64,000 nucleotides of DNA, taken from the NCBI GenBank assembly GCA_037176705.1, contig CM073886.1:5890001-5954000 (forward strand), read 5' to 3'. Under the pieces are notes generated by a model. The model searched no databases. It was not told where the DNA came from and was given only the letters and a program-made list of their open reading frames with translations. This stretch comes from Molossus alvarezi (taxonomy: Eukaryota; Chordata; Mammalia; Chiroptera; Molossidae). Below, one piece after another: positions 55,801-62,357 of this stretch (the stretch's first letter is position 1; every line of letters begins with the position of its first letter). The position numbers and the translations under genes were made by a program.

Positions 55801-58800
55801 CCATAAGTACAAAATAATTTACTCATGAAATAAATATTTAAAGCAGTGATTCTCAGGAAATCTGGTTAAGGGGGTTGGAAGCATCCAAAATAATTCTACA
55901 CCAGTTAAACTTCATGTTTCAGTTCACTACAAGGTCAAGGTTGGCCAGTCCACCTCTAGGGCAGTTGGCACTCAGCATGTGATGGCCCTAAAGGCAGAGA
56001 ACAGCAAGCAGGCCCCAGCTCACTGCAAGATCCAGCCCTCCCCCGCCTCCCCCGCCTCCCCCCCTCCCCCCTCCCCCCTCCCCGAGGCCAGGTACAAAGA
56101 CTACCAACAGGCACCAGCTCTTTCAAAGAAGAAACTTCTGTGAGGCAAAGTCATGCTACAAAACCTTTCCCTAGGCCAAGCAGCTGGAAAATCTACAAAG
56201 TGTGAGCATGCTTTTGTGTATCATAAGGACTCACTCAAGGCTTGTTACAATCCCAAATAACAGCAACAATAGTCACAGCTGTCTTCTTTTCTTTTTAATT
56301 TTTTTTCCTTTATTGATTTTAGAGAGAGAGGAAGTGAGAGGGAGAGGCAGAAACATGGATGAGCGAGAACATCAATTGGTGGCCTCCTGCATGCCCCCCA
56401 CTGGGGATCGACCCACAACTTGGGGGTGTGTCCTGACCAGGAATCGAACCGGTGACCTTTTGGTGCATGGGTCGACACTCATACCACTGAGACACACCAG
56501 CCGGACACAGCTGCCTTCTTAAAGAGCTTTCTGTGGACCAGACACCATGTTCAGTGTTTTCCAATCATGCCTTCCCTTAAATCCTCAGAATAGTTGAGGT
56601 TGGTCCTTTGGACAAAAAGGGGCTACATGCTACCCTGACAAGCTCAGGCTGGGCTGCATGGCGGTCTTGCAAACTCAGACCTACAGTAACCACAAAGGAT
56701 GGTCTGAAATGAAAACTTCCTAACTAAAAGCAGTTTATGGCAGGTAGTCATGTACTAAGCAGGCATCTTCCCAGACAAAGGTCAAATTTTACCTTAACTA
56801 AGCCAATCTATCATTTTTTTTGCATCTATGATAACATATCTTTGGAATGTTAAAGTAATTTTCCTTTTTCCAGACCCCCTCAAAGCACAGGCACCACTCT
56901 GCAAACACCACAAATCCCCTCATTGGTACTGGGTTCACTGTTAACTGTTAACTATCCTGTACCTACCTATGTAAAAGATGTATGTGCCCGTCATTTTACT
57001 TGTCATCCAATCCCAGAGGTCCCTCCCAACCCCCTACTTTGCTTTCTCCTGAAAGGGTTAGTAATGTTTTAAAGGGTAAAGGTAAAAATTTGCAAAAGGC
57101 AGAAACTGTGGAAATTGTGTTGCTTGCATGATCTTGGCTCAGCCTTTTGTTGAATACAAAATAAGGCTTAACTGGATTGTCCGCAAGACCAGCCCTACTG
57201 CAAGGTGGACAATTGGCCACATAAAAGTACATCAGCAGAACTGCTGGAACTAAAAGGAGGGTATATAACAGACACCCCAACCCTGATTTGGGGCCGAACC
57301 CTTCTCGGCTCAGCTCATGCAATAAAGCCATTTTGCTCTACATTGGCCTTACGTTGTGGATGTGATCTCCCGCCACTCAGACCTTTTATCTCCCACCCCC
57401 CTAATCTAGCTCATGGATTTTATGTAACTCACTTGTGTCTTCTTTTGATTGTAATGTATAAAATAAAGTGCAAAACTGCTGTTCTCTGGAGCACTGCTGC
57501 AATCTGCTGAGAATTTGCTTCCTGGCAACTGTAGACCGTTTTGGATCAAATAAACTCACAAAAATTCTTCACAGGTTTGAATGTTTCTAACGTTGACAGT
57601 CCTATTCTCTCACCATTTTACAAGTGAAGAAACCTACCCAGCCACAAAGCTAGAAAACGACAGAAACAATAGTTCAGTTCCAGGTCTGCCTGACTCCAGG
57701 GCCCAAACGTTCCTCACAGCATAGTCCTCAGTTCCTTGATAAAAGTAGGACTTCTTTGGGAACTAGTTTCCTTGCCTTTCTTGCCACTAAGTTACAAGCT
57801 CCCTAAGGCAAGAAGATCCGTCTCATTCACCTGCCAGCACCTAAAACAGTCATTGGCCCAGGTATTTACTAAGTGAATGAATGATTCATATTCTGCTATG
57901 CAGTTTGGCCAGCTGGCTGGCCATCTCCTGACTCCGGAAGACAGCCATTCCAGTTTTGAAATAACTGGGTCTCCCACCATGTAATCCCAGCTACTTCTGA
58001 AGTCTGGAGCAGCTCCAAAAAACATGACCCCAGAAGAGAGCAGCTAGGTCTGACTGGGACAAAGCAACTGTGCAAATCGGCTGATGCCAATCGCCCCAAG
58101 GAATGGCCTGAGTGGGCATGGCCAGGGAGAAACTCACAGAACCCCTTCTCTGCTTCTCAGAACCATCACAGCCCCATCACTGCACTGAGAAGAGCTACCC
58201 CTGGCACCAAGGTGGTGTATTTAGCTGGCACTTGGGCAGGACAAATAACACCACTGCCATAGATTTGCTCAATAAAAGCAAGCTGTGTAGGCATTTCAAG
58301 TAGGCTACAGGGTGAGAGGTATTAAGAAAACTGCTGAGACCTCCAACTATGAGTGAAATGGCTCATCCTAGAGTGAGAATCAAAAGCAAAACCATCTCTC
58401 ACCAGCGGTCACACAAATGCCAGGGACATGTCTCTGACCCACTATAGGGGAGTCCTGAAGCTGTGGGATAGCAGTCAACTCAAGAAACATTGGGAATTCA
58501 ATCCATCAACAGCACAGGGGACCCTTCTGCCGGAGGTGTGCACTGACTCCTCCAGTCCAGCAGTCAGTCAATAAGCATGTGCTGAAGGCCCAAGACCCAC
58601 CACAGGGATATCCTGCACTGGGCTCCATGATAGAGAATGAGCTCAGCCCTGGAGAAGCTCTAGGAATATAAATAGATTGTAATCCAGGCACTCCTGATCC
58701 CCAAGGGAGGCACAGAAGTAGGGCTGGAAAAAAGACAGGACACACCACCTGGGAATGTGTCCTGCTGGAAGGGATTCACTGGGTACCCAACTTTAAGCTA

Positions 58801-61800
58801 CTGCCTCCCTAGCCACACTACCAGGGCTAGCTAGAATCCAAGACCCAGAGGGCCCGGTTGCTTTTAATAGCACCAGACTGGCAACAACCTAAGATGCCCA
58901 CTACCATGGGTTGGTTAGCCAAAGCATAGAGCACCCATACAATGGGGTGTCTGAGGCTTTTCATTACAAGGAATGCGGCAGTTACATATGCAGTCATGTG
59001 AAACACTGACCAAAATAATCCACGAGGGGGTAAAGTCTAGAATGCACACAAGCTGCTGTGTGTATTTTTAACATGTGAGCTTCTGATAACAGCTCCTGTT
59101 TTTGGTAATCCTGTGAGTTAGTTTTCTGCCACTCACAACTAAAAAAGACTAAGGATACTACATTACTATGTGCCAGGCACTACCCTAAGTGCTTCACATG
59201 TCTTCATTCCTTTGATCCTTATGACCCTAAGAGGGACATGTTTTACTATATTCCCATCTTGGAAATACAGCTGCCTTGCTTGATGAGGCAAGGTCTGCCA
59301 GCGACCTTAGCTCAGCAGTCTTCAGACTCAACCCCAAGTGACTTTCTCCTCCATCCAGCCTAGACTCATAGTGCATTCCTTCAACACTGCTGTCATTGCC
59401 TTTTCAACCTCTCTACCCCCTTGTCCTTCCAGTGCTCCACCCCCACCTCCCAGCAAATCTGGTTTAACTATAGTTCACCTTCTCTGCTCCTACTGGGTAG
59501 GGGGGCAGGAGGGATCAAGTGATCCTGCCTCTCTCCCCCAAGGGACATCTGGGAATGGCTGGTAAGAGAAACAGAAAGGATTCCACTAAACAGCTGTAAT
59601 GCACAGGACAGACCCCCACAACACAGAATTATAAGGCCCAAAACATCAACAGCACTGTCATTGAGAAACCTTGTTCCCAAGTGTCCAGGTGGGCTCCCCT
59701 CAGTTCCTCTTACCAAGCCATTCCCAGATGTCCCCAACATCCTCAAAAGAGCTTAGCCCCCAGCTCAGCCCCTAACACTCAGAGGGTAAGGGATTATAAC
59801 TGACAAACTTATTTGCATATGCAATCATCTTTATCCCCCTTCCTAGACACTAAGAAAACAAACGGGGCCCTTCTCCTGTCACCCCTTTCTGCTCTAGCTC
59901 TGACCTTTAGCACCTTTAAGCCCCTCTCCAATGGTTTAAACATGGCACCTGGAATTCAGAAGGGATAGCTACTTCAAAGGAAAATAAAGTAGACAGAGGC
60001 TCAATGGTGCCTCTCTCCTTTTAAGACCTCCTTCACAGCCCAGTCTGTGCAGCTCAGTGATTGAGCATCGACCCATGCACCAAGAGGTCACCAGTTAGAT
60101 TCCTGGTCAGGGCACATGCCCAGGTTGTGGGCTCAATCCCCAGCTGGGGGGCGTGCAGGAGGCAGCCATCAATCGATGTTCTTTCTCATCGATGTTTCTA
60201 TATCTCTCTCCCTCTCTCTCTAAAATCAATAAAGAAAAAAAAATTTTTTTTTTTTAAAAGGGCTGGTGGCCAGAGGCTACACCTCCCCACAGGTTAATTC
60301 TGCCTGGCTGGCACTAGACAAACTTCGTATTTCAGAGTAGTTGTCAGCTCTTATTTTTTAAAATGTTTCAGTTATTGATTTGAGAGAGAGAGGAAGGGAC
60401 GGGGGACAGAGATAGAAAGAGAAGGAGAGAGGGAAAGAGGGGGAAAGGGAAGGAGTAGGGGAGAGAGAGGGAGAGACATCAACTTGTTCCACTTACTTAT
60501 GCATTCAATAGTTGATTCTTGTATGTGCCCTGACCAGGAATCAGACCTGCAACCTTGGACAATGCTCCAACCAACTGAGCTATCCGACCAGAGCATAGTT
60601 GTCAGTTTTTAAGAACTAAAAAGAGCCCTGGCCGGTTTGCCTCAGCATTTAGACGGTTGGCCCACGGACCAGAGAGTCCTGGGTTCAGTTCGCACTAAGG
60701 AAACCGGATGCAGTTTGTCCTCAGCCCTGGTTGGGGACCAGTTAATGTGTCTCTCTCACACAGATATTTCTCTCTCTCTCTTCGCCCCCTACCTCCTGCT
60801 CTACCTGAAGATGAATGCAAGAGGGTCCTCAGGTGAGGATTAAAAAAAAAAAGAACCGAAAAGACCAGGCCAGTTTGGCTCAGCAGTTAGAGGACCGGCC
60901 CACGGATGGTGGAGTCTCGGGTTTGATTTCTGGTCTACGGCAGTACCTCAGTTGCAGATTCAATCCCAGGCCTCAGTCGCGGTCATGAGGGAGGCAACTA
61001 AGCAATGTTGATGTCTGTCTCTGTCTCTCTCAGTCCCTTCCACTCTATCTAAAAAACTCGATGGAGCCTGGCAGATGTGGCTCAGTGGATTGAGCATCCT
61101 CCAGTGGACTGAGAGGTCTTGGTTTGATTCCTGGTAAGGGCACATGCCCAGGTTGCAGGCTCAGTCCCTAGTAGGGGGTGTGCAGGAGGCAGGCGATAGA
61201 TGTTTCGCTTCCTCCCTCTCCCTTTCTCTCTAAAAGATGCTTTCAACAGGTGTCCTTGATCACAGATTCTTTGGCTGAAATTCCAACACCCCTCCCCCCA
61301 CATCACGGAATAAATTTTGAACTCTTTTGTGCAGGATAGGAGCCCCTTGAAGAACTTGCTCCAACTAGCAGGTGCAGCCTCTTTTCCAGACTCTTAGCTT
61401 TGCACCCATAAGTACTGACTTATTCTTTCCCAGAATGCTCCAGCCTCCTGTCCCCCAGCTTTTGCACAGGTAGTTCCCTGGCTGAAATGTACTTATCTCC
61501 ACTGTCCAATCAAATGCTATGTACCCTGAGGCAGTCTCCAGAAACACAAACCAACTCCTACTACCGCATAAACAAACGCCTCCCTCTGCCAATTATAAAC
61601 AAGGTGCGGTTAAAGGGTTGGATCCACCAAAACCCGTCTTTGTGAGCAAGGCATGGGAACGAGGACCCTAGGCAGCTGTGCCCAGCACCTAGCAGAGCCC
61701 AACACAAGGAGCACATTCTTCACCCTCTCTGACCCAACTTCTCGGTAACCTGGTGGCAGTAACGCCCCTGCCCGAAGTCTGGTGTCAAGCCCACCGGAGG

Positions 61801-62357
61801 CCACACCACACACACGCAGTCCGGCCACTGAACACGCGCACACAGGAACGAGAACGGCCCTGGCTTGAGACGGCGGCAGAGACCCTTCCCCGCTCCCAAG
61901 CGCGCAGGAAGCTGCGCATCTTGCACGGCTGAGTCTCCTGGAGCCTAATGGTCCCCATCTCTAAAACGGGGTGAACGATGGAGCCGTCTCTGGGGAGCTT
62001 CGTGAGGACTAACAACCGTTAAAATCGGCTGTTGGCACAGTGCTCGGCACGAAAGAAAGGCGCAGACGTCAGGCGGGCCGCGAAGGTCTCGGCGCCGGGG
62101 CCGCAGGGGCGGAGAGCGGGGCGCAGGCTCCGCCCGCAGCGCCGGCTCCGGCTGCCCAGCCCCCGCCCGGCCCGGCCCGGCCTCCGAAGAAAGGCCAGGG
62201 AAGCGGGAAGCCAGGCCTCACGTGCGGCGCCGGGCCGCGTCGAGGGGCGGCCCTACTCACTGAGCCACAGCTCCAGCGCCGCCGCCGGCCCCGGGGGCCC
62301 CTCGGCCGCCTCGGTCCCCGCGGCCCGCGCCGCCGCCGCCGCCGCCGCCGCCGCCAT
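29062..62357 (-). CDS. GGA2: GGA2, Golgi-localised gamma-ear-containing ARF-binding protein 2 (complete, 17 exons)
   Basis: GGA2 is a monomeric clathrin adaptor at the trans-Golgi network. Arf1-GTP recruits it, and it sorts mannose-6-phosphate receptors and other cargo with acidic-dileucine tails toward endosomes and lysosomes. Seventeen exons join with matching phases into 1839 bases (612 residues plus TAA); human is 613. Domains in order: an Ala-rich N-terminus (1-30), VHS cargo-binding domain (about 30-165), GAT domain (about 185-315, Arf and ubiquitin binding, ending near YERCEKLRPTLFRLASD), a hinge with the clathrin box SLLDLLSPQ (about residues 415-425), and the gamma-ear GAE domain (about 482-612, with GFRILLHFSQTG and QPVWDIMFQVAVPK). 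Every intron is GT-AG. No frameshift or premature stop is seen. The identity rests on near-identity to remembered human GGA2 throughout and on COG7 synteny. Confidence 0.98.
29705..29815 (-). CDS. GGA2: GGA2 coding exon 16
   Basis: Residues 540-576 (SMRVKLQPASSSQLPAFSPL onward to LLLDNPHK), GAE domain including basic residues of the peptide-binding face. Acceptor TCCCCCATAG, donor GTATGT. Phase 0 at both ends. Confidence 0.97.
30010..30150 (+). repeat. MIR-like SINE
   Basis: TGACTAGCTCTGTGACATGG, then CTCTCTGAGCTTTAGACTAA, is the typical MIR core. The likely 3' part runs to GGATTAGAAAATG. Confidence 0.7.
30169..30595 (+). repeat. VES-like SINE of a third lineage, split by another SINE
   Basis: The first part (30169-30265) has the head CCCTGGCCAGGAAGTTCAGT. 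The second part (30495-30595) continues with ATGAATTCATAAATAAGTGG and the 3' body. An identical arrangement, unsplit, occurs at 34708-34850, which confirms the join. The outer TSD is AAAATG(C/T)GTATCTT. Confidence 0.85.
30266..30494 (+). repeat. VES SINE, type A, nested
   Basis: It begins GCCCTGGTTAGTGTCGGTCA and ends TTTGGATGAAGATTTTTTAA. It interrupts the SINE at 30169-30595. Confidence 0.87.
30618..30745 (+). repeat. VES SINE, type A, internally deleted
   Basis: The head (through GCGGTTACAGCACG) joins directly to TTGATGTTTCTCTCTC. A perfect 17-bp TSD AAAAATGTGTATCTTTG (30601-30617 and 30746-30762) shows that it inserted as a unit or was deleted afterwards. Confidence 0.9.
30992..31174 (-). 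repeat. VES SINE, type A, tail lost
   Basis: It runs from AGAAACATGGACGCAAAAGG to the head complement GAGCCAAACCGGCCAGGGCC. Confidence 0.87.
31175..31410 (-). repeat. VES SINE
   Basis: It begins with poly-T and TACTCACCCAAGGATA and ends with a diverged head GAGCCACATGACAAGG. It abuts the previous copy. Confidence 0.85.
31882..32051 (-). CDS. GGA2: GGA2 coding exon 15
   Basis: Residues 483-539 (SLPPIIVYDRNGFRILLHFS onward), first half of the GAE beta-sandwich. Acceptor TCTCTACCAG, donor GTGAGC. Confidence 0.98.
32302..32568 (-). repeat. VES SINE, type A
   Basis: Full length on the minus strand, with an approximate TSD A(A)TTAGAACTT / AACTAAGAACTT. Confidence 0.88.
33118..33577 (+). repeat. 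Two stacked VES SINEs (type B, then type A)
   Basis: The type B copy (33118-33305) is followed by a full type A copy (33306-33577) with a (TAAA)n tail. A single 17-bp repeat AAAA(T/C)TGGTGGCTGATT (33101-33117 and 33592-33608) flanks the pair, so the second probably landed in the tail of the first. Confidence 0.9.
33690..33957 (-). repeat. VES SINE, type A
   Basis: Full length, with the head complement TAACCGCTGAGCCAAACCGG at the right end. Confidence 0.9.
34032..34850 (+). repeat. Four VES SINEs in tandem
   Basis: Copies at 34032-34273 (type A), 34275-34482 (type B), about 34511-34695 (type B, eroded head) and 34708-34850 (third lineage, with CAACCAATGAATGCATAAAT) follow one another. The third-lineage copy is the unsplit match for 30169-30595. 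Confidence 0.85.
34931..35110 (-). repeat. VES SINE, type A, shortened
   Basis: It runs from AATCCTCATCCAAAGATATT to the head complement GCCAAACTGACCAGGGCT. The middle is shortened. TAGCACTGTT occurs on both flanks. Confidence 0.85.
35125..35198 (-). repeat. VES SINE, extreme internal deletion
   Basis: The tail block CTCACCCGAGGATATTTTTC joins directly to the head complement TCTAACTGCTAAGCTAAACC. Nearly the whole body is missing. Confidence 0.85.
35237..35484 (+). repeat. VES SINE, type A
   Basis: It begins GGCCCTGGCTCAGCAGTTAG (short head deletion) and ends GGTGAGGATTAAATAAATAAA. AATTAACAAAGT precedes it. Confidence 0.9.
35526..35771 (+). repeat. VES SINE, type A
   Basis: Full length, flanked by AATTAA(C/T)AAAGT. 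The preceding SINE also starts just after an AATTAACAAAGT copy, so the same site was used twice. Confidence 0.9.
35895..36060 (+). repeat. MIR-like SINE
   Basis: The order of GCTGTTTCCTGCTCATACAC, CACCTTACTTAGCGGGCCTT and TCAGTTTCCTTTGTGAGAAG follows MIR. Diverged. Confidence 0.6.
36407..36564 (-). CDS. GGA2: GGA2 coding exon 14
   Basis: Residues 430-482 (NYIPQKSIPKEVPPGTKSSP onward to VFVPLESVKP), hinge with a conserved Trp pair region (SSPGWSWEAGP). Acceptor TTCTTTGCAG, donor GTAAGT. Confidence 0.96.
36720..36805 (+). repeat. MIR-like fragment
   Basis: CAAGTAATTTCACCCATGCC, then TCAGTTTTCTGAGGG and TGAGAATTAAACGAGCAAA, is MIR-like. It is in GGA2 intron 13. Confidence 0.6.
37311..37544 (-). 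repeat. VES SINE, type A, full length
   Basis: A perfect 17-bp TSD CGAGGAAACCTATACCT (37294-37310 and 37545-37561) marks a recent insertion. Confidence 0.95.
37565..37870. mobile_element. Old L1-like 3' fragment
   Basis: Text such as CCAAGTGCCCAGCCACAAGA, then ACCCCATTTGTGTAAAAATA, resembles the end of old L1/HAL1 elements. Low certainty. Confidence 0.4.
38133..38263 (-). CDS. GGA2: GGA2 coding exon 13, clathrin box
   Basis: Residues 387-429 (VAGQSYCKEKRNPASMLPGG onward). It contains ERSLLDLLSPQPP, whose LLDLL is the clathrin-binding box. Acceptor GGTTTGGCAG, donor GTGAGT. Confidence 0.97.
38610..38635 (-). CDS. GGA2: GGA2 coding exon 12 (26-base microexon)
   Basis: It completes Gly-378 and encodes ISDAPATK in the hinge. 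Acceptor TCCTTGTAG, donor GTAAGG. Its inclusion is needed to keep the phase between exons 11 and 13, and its product matches human (ISDAPVTGM). Confidence 0.93.
38908..39027 (-). CDS. GGA2: GGA2 coding exon 11
   Basis: Residues 338-377 (VIQNPTGCTRNCLIDLELDS onward to LHQDLAAL), hinge. Acceptor TGTTTTCTAG, donor GTGAGG. This is a fast-evolving part compared with human. Confidence 0.94.
39303..39680. mobile_element. MER5A-like hAT fragment split by a VES SINE
   Basis: ATCAGAACCACCTGCAGGGT before the SINE, and CCTAAGAGTCTGCATTTTCA after it, are the two halves of a MER5A-type element. The SINE sits at 39358-39574. It lies in GGA2 intron 10. Confidence 0.6.
39358..39574 (+). repeat. VES SINE, type B
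   Basis: It begins GCCCAGCCAGGGGGGCTCCA. An imperfect TSD ATGC(T/A)AACACC.AG flanks it. Confidence 0.88.
39931..40056 (-). CDS. GGA2: GGA2 coding exon 10
   Basis: Residues 296-337 (AEILQANDLLTQGVLLYKQV onward), end of GAT. Acceptor CATTCTTCAG, donor GTATGT. Confidence 0.95.
40421..40636 (+). repeat. VES SINE, type B
   Basis: It begins GGCCTGGCCAGCGTGGCTCA and ends AAAATCAATAAAGAAAAAAT. ATAATTTTTTGG occurs on both sides. Confidence 0.9.
40651..40889 (+). repeat. VES SINE, type A, 5'-truncated
   Basis: It begins inside the head (GGTTAAAGTGTCAGCC) and ends with GGTAAGGATTAAAAAATAAT and an (AAT)n tail. Confidence 0.88.
40918..41110 (+). repeat. VES SINE, type B
   Basis: It begins TCCAGCCAGTGTGGCTCAGT and ends TTTAAAAATCAATAATTTTT. 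Confidence 0.9.
41241..41489 (+). repeat. VES SINE, type A, full length
   Basis: A perfect 10-bp TSD ATAGATCAAG (41231-41240 and 41490-41499) and a (TAAA)n tail. Confidence 0.93.
42270..42521 (+). repeat. VES SINE, type A
   Basis: It begins CCCTGGCCACTTAGGCTCAG and ends AGGTGAGAATTAAG. ACAAAA.ATGTTTT lies on both sides. Confidence 0.9.
42573..42950 (+). repeat. Two VES SINEs in tandem
   Basis: A shortened copy (42573-42739, head GCCCTTGGCTGTGTGGCTCA) is followed by a type B copy (42741-42950, head GGTCCAGCTGGTATAGCTCA). Confidence 0.87.
43333..43414 (-). CDS. GGA2: GGA2 coding exon 9
   Basis: Residues 269-295 plus one base (VVYERCEKLRPTLFRLASDT, then IDDDDAL), GAT three-helix bundle. Acceptor TGTGTCCCAG, donor GTAATG. 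Confidence 0.97.
43632..43838 (+). repeat. VES SINE, head shortened
   Basis: It begins GCCCTGGTTAGCGCGTCAGC, lacking the A-box segment, and ends CTCTCTCAAAAAG. Two further head scraps follow at about 43853-43915 and 43922-43990. Confidence 0.82.
44326..44577 (+). repeat. VES SINE, type A, full length
   Basis: TSD AATAAACTTACACT(C/T)TC on both sides. The sequence is close to the family consensus and so relatively young. Confidence 0.93.
45205..45618 (+). repeat. Two VES SINEs sharing one target motif
   Basis: A type B copy (45205-45409) is bracketed by AAAAGCTTTTGCCC. A second copy (45424-45618, head CCTAGCCAGTGTGGCTCAGT) starts right after the right-hand duplicate. Confidence 0.88.
45738..45850 (+). 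repeat. VES SINE, third lineage, internally deleted
   Basis: The head GCCTTGGCTGGGTAGCTCAG joins to TTTTCTCCCTAAAAA and a GGGTGAGAATTAAAAA tail. Most of the body is absent. Confidence 0.8.
45860..46099 (+). repeat. VES SINE, type A
   Basis: Complete, head GCCCTGGCCAGTTTGGCTCA, tail GAGTGAGGAAAAAATAAAAT. Confidence 0.9.
46119..46231 (+). repeat. Short head-only VES SINE
   Basis: The head ends CTAGGGGCACGTACCACA and an A-rich (AAAC)n tail follows directly. The TSD is AATTCTTGAC(T/-)GTG / AATTCTTGACGATG. Confidence 0.88.
46384..46521 (-). CDS. GGA2: GGA2 coding exon 8
   Basis: Residues 223-268 (EQEKAEKVSKRVSAVEEVRS onward), GAT helices. Acceptor TCTCCCAAAG, donor GTACTC (weak). Confidence 0.96.
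46974..47011. repeat. (CA)19 microsatellite, UG repeat in GGA2 pre-mRNA
   Basis: A pure AC run. On the GGA2 strand it is (TG)n, starting about 50 nt after the donor of exon 7. Confidence 0.97.
47062..47142 (-). CDS. GGA2: GGA2 coding exon 7
   Basis: Residues 196-222 (LLTRLLKSSHPEDLQAANRL onward), the Arf-binding N-terminal hook of the GAT domain. 81 bases, phase 0 at both ends, so it can be skipped in frame. Donor GTGGGC is somewhat weak. Confidence 0.97.
47143..48837 (-). other. GGA2 intron 6
   Basis: It contains an L2/MIR-like stretch (about 47450-47660) and an LTR-like repeat (about 47740-48345). The rest (48350-48837) has no recognised feature. Confidence 0.8.
47740..48345 (+). mobile_element. 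LTR-like repeat, probably ERV1-type
   Basis: It starts near TGTAAGAAACCAGCAGGAG. It carries a polyadenylation-type end, GGAATAAATGCTCATTTATG, then TTCAACCTTGTCTCTGCTTA, typical of gammaretrovirus-like LTR R/U5 regions. No TSD was found and no coding part is recognised after it. Confidence 0.5.
48838..48941 (-). CDS. GGA2: GGA2 coding exon 6
   Basis: Residues 161-195 (GIIKQDPKLLVDKILPPPSP onward), VHS-GAT linker. Acceptor AATGTTTCAG, donor GTAAGG. Confidence 0.97.
49800..49850. repeat. (CG)n/(CA)n alternating tract
   Basis: About 51 bases of strict purine-pyrimidine alternation, CGCGCGCGCGCGCATGCGCG followed by about 13 CA units. It is a strong Z-DNA candidate. On the GGA2 strand a (TG)13 run begins about 50 nt after the exon 5 donor and is followed by GC repeats. 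Confidence 0.97.
49902..50025 (-). CDS. GGA2: GGA2 coding exon 5
   Basis: Residues 120-160 plus one base (YLGSWTTEKVKGRVIEILFS onward), VHS domain. Acceptor TTATTTTCAG. The donor G|GTCTGA departs from consensus at +3 to +6, so it is predicted to be weak. 124 bases, so skipping would shift the frame. Confidence 0.97.
50158..50362 (+). repeat. VES SINE, type B
   Basis: It begins TCCAGCTGGTGTGGTCAGTG. AAAGTCAA(A/G)TCA flanks both ends. Confidence 0.9.
50450..51180 (+). mobile_element. Old LTR-like mammalian repeat
   Basis: The run of CTCAAGGGAGGGGCTGACTG, GCCTATGTGTCTCTTGCATT, ATCCTTTATAGTTAAGTA and CTCCGGGTAGTTAGTGTCAG follows a familiar old LTR family. I cannot name it with confidence. Confidence 0.5.
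51391..51604 (-). repeat. VES SINE, type B
   Basis: It begins on plus with TTTTTGATTTTATAGAAGAA and ends GAGCCACACTGGCCAGGCC. GGCCA(T/C)TTT flanks both ends. Confidence 0.87.
51857..51955 (-). CDS. GGA2: GGA2 coding exon 4
   Basis: Residues 87-119 (VLETCVNHCGEKFHSEVAKF onward), VHS domain. Phase 0 at both ends. Acceptor GTCTGTGCAG, donor GTGAGT. Confidence 0.98.
52803..52878 (-). CDS. GGA2: GGA2 coding exon 3
   Basis: Residues 61-86 (GPTHAPWLLAHKIQSPQEKE onward), VHS domain. Acceptor GGTTCCCTTAG, donor GTGAGT. Confidence 0.97.
53589..53673 (-). CDS. GGA2: GGA2 coding exon 2
   Basis: Residues 33-60 (NKATDPSMSEQDWSAIQNFC onward), beginning of the VHS domain. Acceptor ACTTGACAG, donor GTAAGG. 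Confidence 0.96.
55086..55343 (+). repeat. VES SINE, type A, full length
   Basis: TSD AAAATCC(T/C)ATCCA (55073-55085 and 55344-55356). Confidence 0.94.
55500..55830. repeat. MIR-like and L2-like fragments
   Basis: GAGCCTGTTTCCTCAGCTAT, then ATAGTACCTTCCTCATGGG, is MIR-like. TTAGAGCCAGAAGCCATACA followed by AGAGCTTAGCACAATG is L2-like. Confidence 0.55.
56036..56083. repeat. C-rich tract (G-quadruplex potential on the GGA2 strand)
   Basis: Six or more runs of four to seven C separated by CT or CGCCT. The GGA2 coding strand therefore has repeated G4-7 runs. Confidence 0.95.
56290..56505 (-). repeat. VES SINE, type B
   Basis: TSD CACAGCTG(T/C)CTTCTT on both sides. Sense to GGA2, carrying AATAAA in the GGA2 strand. 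Confidence 0.9.
56605..57585 (+). mobile_element. Solo LTR-like element, copy 1
   Basis: It begins GGACAAAAAGGGGCTACATG and runs about 1 kb through a TATA-like GGGTATATAACAGACACC, an ATGCAATAAAGCCATTTTGC signal and a U5-like end with ATCAAATAAACTCACAAAAA. The first 270 bases match the repeat at 63740-64000. No internal retroviral genes are attached. ERV1-type from general structure only. Confidence 0.65.
57590..57890. repeat. MIR-like and L2-like fragments
   Basis: TTTTACAAGTGAAGAAACCT, then TCTGCCTGACTCCAGGGCCC, is MIR. CAGCACCTAAAACAGTCATT followed by TGAATGAATGATTCATA is the L2 3' end. Confidence 0.65.
58880..59090. mobile_element. Old L1/HAL1-like 3' fragment
   Basis: ATGGGTTGGTTAGCCAAAGC, then CCCATACAATGGGGTGTCTG, parallels the common old L1 text near the 3' end. 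Confidence 0.5.
59160..59275. repeat. MIR-like SINE
   Basis: CTATGTGCCAGGCACTACCC, then TATTCCCATCTTGGAAATAC, follows the MIR core. Confidence 0.65.
60038..60258 (+). repeat. VES SINE, type B
   Basis: It begins GCCCAGTCTGTGCAGCTCAG and ends AAAATCAATAAAGAAAAAAA. Confidence 0.9.
60350..60594 (-). repeat. VES-like SINE, third lineage
   Basis: It contains TTATGCATTCAATAGTTGAT, the complement of the third-lineage block, and a diverged GA-rich stretch. TSD (G/A)TAGTTGTCAG on both sides. Confidence 0.85.
60624..61236 (+). repeat. Three VES SINEs in tandem
   Basis: Type A (60624-60850, TSD AAGAAC..AAAAGA), a diverged type A (60865-61064) and type B (61065-61236, head GCCTGGCAGATGTGGCTCAG) follow one another. 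Confidence 0.86.
61935..62045 (+). repeat. MIR-like fragment beside the GGA2 CpG island
   Basis: CCCCATCTCTAAAACGGGGT, then TTCGTGAGGACTAACAACCG and TTGGCACAGTGCTCGGCACG, is MIR. It lies in intron 1 about 220 bases from exon 1. Confidence 0.7.
62261..62357 (-). CDS. GGA2: GGA2 coding exon 1
   Basis: Residues 1-32 plus one base. The ATG (62355-62357) lies in a good context with G at +4. It opens with Met and nine alanines encoded by a GCG/GCC-type repeat, then RAAGTEAAEGPPGP, and ends LELWL. The donor is GTGAGT. The human start is similar but with an interrupted alanine run. Confidence 0.95.

Larger units (their letters stand above)
53674..62260 (-). other. GGA2 intron 1
   Basis: This 8.6 kb intron holds six VES SINEs, an LTR-like repeat, MIR/L2 pieces and a C-rich tract. 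The 53690-55070 part, 58000-58870 and 59280-60030 contain nothing I recognise, apart from old L1-like text near 58880-59080. Introns 2, 3 and 5 of GGA2 (52879-53588, 51956-52802, 48942-49901) likewise show no named repeat beyond the CG/CA tract. Confidence 0.9.

Noticed and set aside
29062..62357. GGA2 as a processed pseudogene or a broken copy
   Set aside because: Seventeen exons with GT-AG borders, matching phases, an intact frame and a CpG promoter show a functional intron-bearing gene.
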